Both the position numbers and the translations under genes were made by a program. The notes beneath the pieces were generated by a model. It ran no database searches. It had not been told where the DNA came from and worked only from the letters and a program-made list of their open reading frames with translations. Below are positions 61,198-64,000 of a stretch of DNA of 64,000 nucleotides, one piece after another (the stretch's first letter is position 1; each line of letters starts with the position of its first letter). Source of the DNA: Neisseria dentiae (GTDB lineage: Bacteria > Pseudomonadota > Gammaproteobacteria > Burkholderiales > Neisseriaceae); assembly GCF_014055005.1 (NCBI RefSeq), contig NZ_CP059570.1:1922001-1986000 (forward strand). The letters run 5' to 3'.

Positions 61198-62340
61198 TTA
61201 AAAGCCGTCCCAATCGTTGAGCATTACGCCGAAGCCTATGCTGTTGTGCTTGTAGTTGTAGTCCAACAGGCTTTCGCCGTAACCGTGGTAGCCCTGCACA
61301 TAGGCTTTGAGCTTGCCTTTGAGCGGAAAGGTGTAGTCGGCCTGCACGCCGCCTTTGCCGGTTTTGGGGTTGTAGCGCATGGTGGCGGCAACGGTTTGTT
61401 TGTCGTTGAAACGGTATTGCAGTTTCAAATCGCCGTAACCCATATAATCGGTGATATCGGGGTTGTCGTCATTGTCGCCGCTTTGGTCGAACGCGCGCAC
61501 CCACAACCGCGGAATCACGGTCAGCTTGCCCCATTCCATGCCCGCCATGCCGTATAAGCGGTTCCATGAGCGCGACATCGGGCGGCTCTGGCCGTTGGAC
61601 TGGTGCACGAAGCCCAAGCCGAGCATACGCAGCTTGCCGCCGCCGGGCAGGTCGGCCTTCACGGGCTGGGTGATGAAAACTTCGGGCGAATAATCGTTGT
61701 TGCGGAACGGGGCAGACTCTTCGCCCTGGTTCCACAACTGCCAGTGAGCGGTTTGGGTGTAGCCGAACCACACGTCGGAGCGGGTGCGGAACAAATCTTC
61801 CAGCAGTTTGGTTTTGAACGACACCTGCATTTTCGCTTCCAGCCGCTTCTGGTCTTTGGCGCGGACATCGTCGGTTACGCCGCGCGTAGATGTTTCGGGA
61901 TAACGGTTGGGGCTGCTGTTATACCAGGCGGGCAGCAGATACATGGGATTGTGTTCGCGCACCGACAAAATGCCGCGCACGTCGTTTTGGTCCAAATCAT
62001 ACATCAGGCTCAGCGGCGTATAGGCATCGGCCGCATCGAGCAGGGCTTCGGTGGGTTCGCTGCCGGCGTCGCTTTGGCTGAACACAACCGTAGGCTCTTT
62101 TTTGGCCAAACTCGTATCCACCGACTTCACCAAATCCACCGCCTTGGGCGGCTGCTTTTCGGCCACCGGCGGTGTTTGCGGCGGAAATTGGGCGGCATAG
62201 ATTTTGTCGAAACAGGCCAGCCGCAGGGCATTGTCCTGTATCAGCGTGCATTGCAGCGCGGCATTGCTGTTTTCGGCGAATGCGGCGGAAGAAAAGGCCG
62301 CCAAGCCGGCGCCGGCTGCAACGAAATGTTTCCAATTCAT
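61198..62340 (-). CDS. pldA: Outer-membrane phospholipase A (OMPLA)
   Basis: 380 residues. Signal peptide (MNWKHFVAAGAGLAAFSSAAFA), a periplasmic extension of about 90 residues including a Cys pair, then a 12-strand barrel. The active-site segment GFVHQSNGQSRPMSRSWNRL holds the His and Ser of the catalytic triad and a following Asn. The protein ends in an aromatic residue (DWDGF), as needed for BAM recognition. Hydrolyses phospholipids that reach the outer leaflet. Confidence 0.93.
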   Translation of the reverse strand: MNWKHFVAAGAGLAAFSSAAFAENSNAALQCTLIQDNALRLACFDKIYAAQFPPQTPPVAEKQPPKAVDLVKSVDTSLAKKEPTVVFSQSDAGSEPTEALLDAADAYTPLSLMYDLDQNDVRGILSVREHNPMYLLPAWYNSSPNRYPETSTRGVTDDVRAKDQKRLEAKMQVSFKTKLLEDLFRTRSDVWFGYTQTAHWQLWNQGEESAPFRNNDYSPEVFITQPVKADLPGGGKLRMLGLGFVHQSNGQSRPMSRSWNRLYGMAGMEWGKLTVIPRLWVRAFDQSGDNDDNPDITDYMGYGDLKLQYRFNDKQTVAATMRYNPKTGKGGVQADYTFPLKGKLKAYVQGYHGYGESLLDYNYKHNSIGFGVMLNDWDGF

Positions 62341-62465
62341 ACGGGTTACCTTTGGGCGTGTCGGGTATGTTCAGGCCGTCTGAAACCATTGCTGCTCAAA
62401 TAGTTAAGACGAATTTCGCACCGGTTTCAAGGCCGTTCGGCGGTCTAATTTACCCCCGCGCCAAA

Positions 62466-62514
62466 CAAAAAGCAAATGCCCCGAAAGGCTCGATATCCGC
62501 TCTTCAGGGGCATT
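62466..62514 (-). terminator. Probable terminator after rpsT
   Basis: AATGCCCC (62507-62514 complement) pairs with GGGGCATT (62475-62482 complement) with an internal imperfect stem. The minus strand continues TTGCTTTTTG. About 60 bases past the rpsT stop. Confidence 0.5.
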
Positions 62515-62575
62515 GTATTCAAGCAACGTTCCGCTTTCCGCCGTGGCGGAATGCAGACACTGCGCCGGAACCGGG

Positions 62576-62839
62576 TTAGGCCAAAGCTTTGATTTTGGCA
62601 GACAGGCGGCTCTTGTGGCGGGCTGCTTTGTTTTTGTGGTAAATGCCTTTGTCGGCAATACGGTCGATTACTTTTACCGACTCTTGGTAAACCGCTTGTG
62701 CGGCGGCTTTGTCGCCGGCTTCAACCGCTTTCAATACTTTCTTAACCGCAGTGCGGAAGGCAGTACGCAGGCTGGCGTTGTGGGCACGTTGTTTAACCGA
62801 CTGGCGGGCACGCTTGCGGGCTTGTGCGCTGTTGGCCAT
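62576..62839 (-). CDS. rpsT: 30S ribosomal protein S20
   Basis: 87 residues, basic and helical, MANSAQARKRARQSVKQRAH..., ending AARHKSRLSAKIKALA. Normal S20 length. AGGAGAC precedes the ATG. It is a single-gene unit with a good promoter upstream. Confidence 0.97.
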   Translation of the reverse strand: MANSAQARKRARQSVKQRAHNASLRTAFRTAVKKVLKAVEAGDKAAAQAVYQESVKVIDRIADKGIYHKNKAARHKSRLSAKIKALA

Positions 62840-62887
62840 ATTGAATGTCTCCTGATAAAAATCAAAATTTAATTTCGTAAACGCGTA

Positions 62888-62916
62888 ATTTTAAATACTT
62901 AGCCTTATCTGTGCAA
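62888..62916 (-). promoter_or_regulatory. Sigma-70-type promoter for rpsT
   Basis: On the minus strand TTGCAC (62911-62916) and TAAAAT (62888-62893) are separated by exactly 17 bases, about 50 bases before the rpsT start. Confidence 0.6.
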
Positions 62917-63154
62917 GTGTTTTCACCGACTGCCGCTTTCCGTTTGCAGAAGCCTGCCCGAAAAACGACAGCCCCGCCGCCGCCTGCCGTTTTCAGACGG
63001 CCTTCGCCCGCTTCATGCGGCCATGCGAAGAAATCGTGCATATCACTTTGATTTTTATTAAGCATTCCTTTACAATAGCCCGCGCCGCCGCCGGGGTTTT
63101 TATGGGGCAGCGGTTTTTCGTTTATTCAACCCTTTCATTAGGAAACCAACCCGT
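62917..63154. other. Divergent intergenic region with DUS
   Basis: One inverted DUS near 62992 and no further gene or repeat that I can see. The last about 100 bases should hold the promoter for the lipoprotein gene at 63155. Confidence 0.4.
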
Positions 63155-64000
63155 ATGAAAAAATCTGTATTAGCCGTTATCGCAGCCTTGTCTTTGGCAG
63201 CCTGCGGCGGCCAAAGCGAGCAAAAACCCGCCCAACCTCAAGCAGATGCAGGTTCTGCCGCTGCTGCCACCGACGGCCTGCCCGCTACCGATACGCTCAA
63301 TATCTACAACTGGTCGAACTATGTTGACGAGAGCACTGTTGAAGACTTCAAAAAAGCCAACAATTTGAAGCTCACTTACGACCTGTATGAAAACAACGAA
63401 ACGCTGGAAGCCAAAGTGCTGACCGGCAAGTCGGGCTACGACCTGGTGGTGCCCGGCATCGCGTTCCTTCCCCGCCAAATCCAAGCGGGCGCTTATCAGA
63501 AAATCCATAAAGATTTAATCCCCAACTATAAAAACATCGATCCCGAGCTTTTGAAAATGCTCGAAACCGCCGATCCGGGCAACGAATACGCCGTGCCTTA
63601 TTTTTCAGGCGTGAACACTTTGGCCATTACCGCCAAGGGCAAAGAAATTTTGGGCGGCCAACTGCCTGAAAACGGCTGGGATCTGCTGTTCAAACCCGAA
63701 TACACCAACAAGCTGAAATCATGCGGCATCGCCCTGTGGGACACGCCGTCTGAAATGTTCCCTATCGTGTTGAACTATTTGGGTAAAGACCCGAAAGGCA
63801 GCAATGCCGAAGATATCAAAGCGGCAGCCGGCGTGTTGCAGGCCGTCCGCCCCGACGTGAAACGCTTCAGCCCCTCGGTTATCGACGAGCTGGCACGCGG
63901 CGATGTGTGTTTGGCGGCCGGTAACGGCGGCGACCTGAATATGGCCAAAGCGCGTTCCGAAGAAGTGAAAAACAACGTCGGCATCGAAGTGCTCACCCCC
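63155..64000 (+). CDS. Polyamine ABC transporter substrate-binding lipoprotein (PotD/PotF-like), 3' partial
   Basis: The first 282 codons of a gene cut by the window end. Lipoprotein signal MKKSVLAVIAALSLAACGG with lipobox LAAC, a Gln/Ala-rich linker, then the periplasmic-binding start LNIYNWSNYVDESTVEDF, typical of spermidine/putrescine binding proteins, and later LVVPGIAFLPRQIQ and PYFSGVNTLAI. AGGAAACC precedes the ATG. Permease and ATPase genes are not visible within the window. Confidence 0.88.
   Translation, partial: MKKSVLAVIAALSLAACGGQSEQKPAQPQADAGSAAAATDGLPATDTLNIYNWSNYVDESTVEDFKKANNLKLTYDLYENNETLEAKVLTGKSGYDLVVPGIAFLPRQIQAGAYQKIHKDLIPNYKNIDPELLKMLETADPGNEYAVPYFSGVNTLAITAKGKEILGGQLPENGWDLLFKPEYTNKLKSCGIALWDTPSEMFPIVLNYLGKDPKGSNAEDIKAAAGVLQAVRPDVKRFSPSVIDELARGDVCLAAGNGGDLNMAKARSEEVKNNVGIEVLTP

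Noticed and set aside
1..64000. tRNA, rRNA, tmRNA or other structured RNA genes
   Set aside because: Scanning the intergenic gaps for T-loop (GGTTCGAATC-like) and acceptor pairings showed no convincing tRNA, and no rRNA segments are present. A covariance-model scan would be needed to exclude small RNAs.

Overview
The window looks like a chromosome segment of a commensal-type Neisseria (Neisseriaceae, Betaproteobacteria). The 12-base DNA uptake sequence AGGCCGTCTGAA (AG dialect) recurs on both strands throughout, often as inverted pairs just after genes. dRS3-type repeats (ATTCCCGCG..CGCGGGAAT), an IS1106-like element, an IS1655-like (IS30) relic and a ccoNOQP operon are also neisserial. Coding DNA is GC-rich and most housekeeping genes are intact. 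The AG dialect and the tandem pilin pair suggest an N. elongata / N. bacilliformis-like lineage rather than the meningococcus/gonococcus group, but the species cannot be fixed from sequence alone.

Layout. 1-4.06 kb: PiT phosphate permease, DUF442 protein, M61 peptidase. 4.1-8.1 kb: FNR-type promoter and ccoNOQP, with CcoP fused to an OmpA-type peptidoglycan-binding domain. 8.1-11.25 kb: graveyard of IS481-, IS30-, IS256/IS1249-, IS427- and IS1106-type elements. 11.27-18.76 kb: OmpA-domain lipoprotein, DUF1275, moaA, lrgAB, a small conserved gene, an NlpC/P60 hydrolase, ubiB. 19.2-20.3 kb: two tandem type IV pilins. 21.1-34.9 kb: pyrE, xth, a Cys-rich secreted protein with a pseudo-esterase, bamC-dapA, an NCS2 permease, rpoH, lnt, DUF808, and a CvrA-type antiporter, with repeat-rich gaps. 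35.1-43.9 kb: a C4-dicarboxylate block (DASS carrier, three-gene NADH-linked fumarate-reductase-like module, class I fumarase, class II fumarase). 44-50.9 kb: OppA-like lipoprotein, class II amidotransferase, and a pxpB-pxpC-pxpA 5-oxoprolinase operon ending in an NRAMP-fold transporter. 51-64 kb: cold-shock/excalibur protein, argS, IS481 relic, darP, pmbA, nested IS630-in-IS1106-like elements, aspS, DUF502, pldA, rpsT, and the start of a PotD/PotF-type lipoprotein cut by the window end.

How it fits together. Two clear FNR-type boxes (TTGACttatGTCAA before ccoN; TTGACtacaATCAA between the fumarate-reductase-like operon and fumarase A) suggest that the high-affinity oxidase and a cytoplasmic route for disposing of NADH electrons onto fumarate respond to low oxygen. 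A Fur-like site precedes the iron-independent fumarase, next to the Fe-S fumarase. The most interesting candidate system is the FeS / flavoprotein / NuoF-like operon, which has no membrane anchor and no NuoE and so reads as a soluble NADH:fumarate oxidoreductase.

The non-coding space is dominated by miniature elements that carry the termini of IS families also present here. They include a three-level nest at 32.56-33.04 kb for which the window also holds the unfilled version of the target, and two places where a mobile element supplies the stop codon of a host gene. All statements about homology are from reading the sequence; no database search was run.
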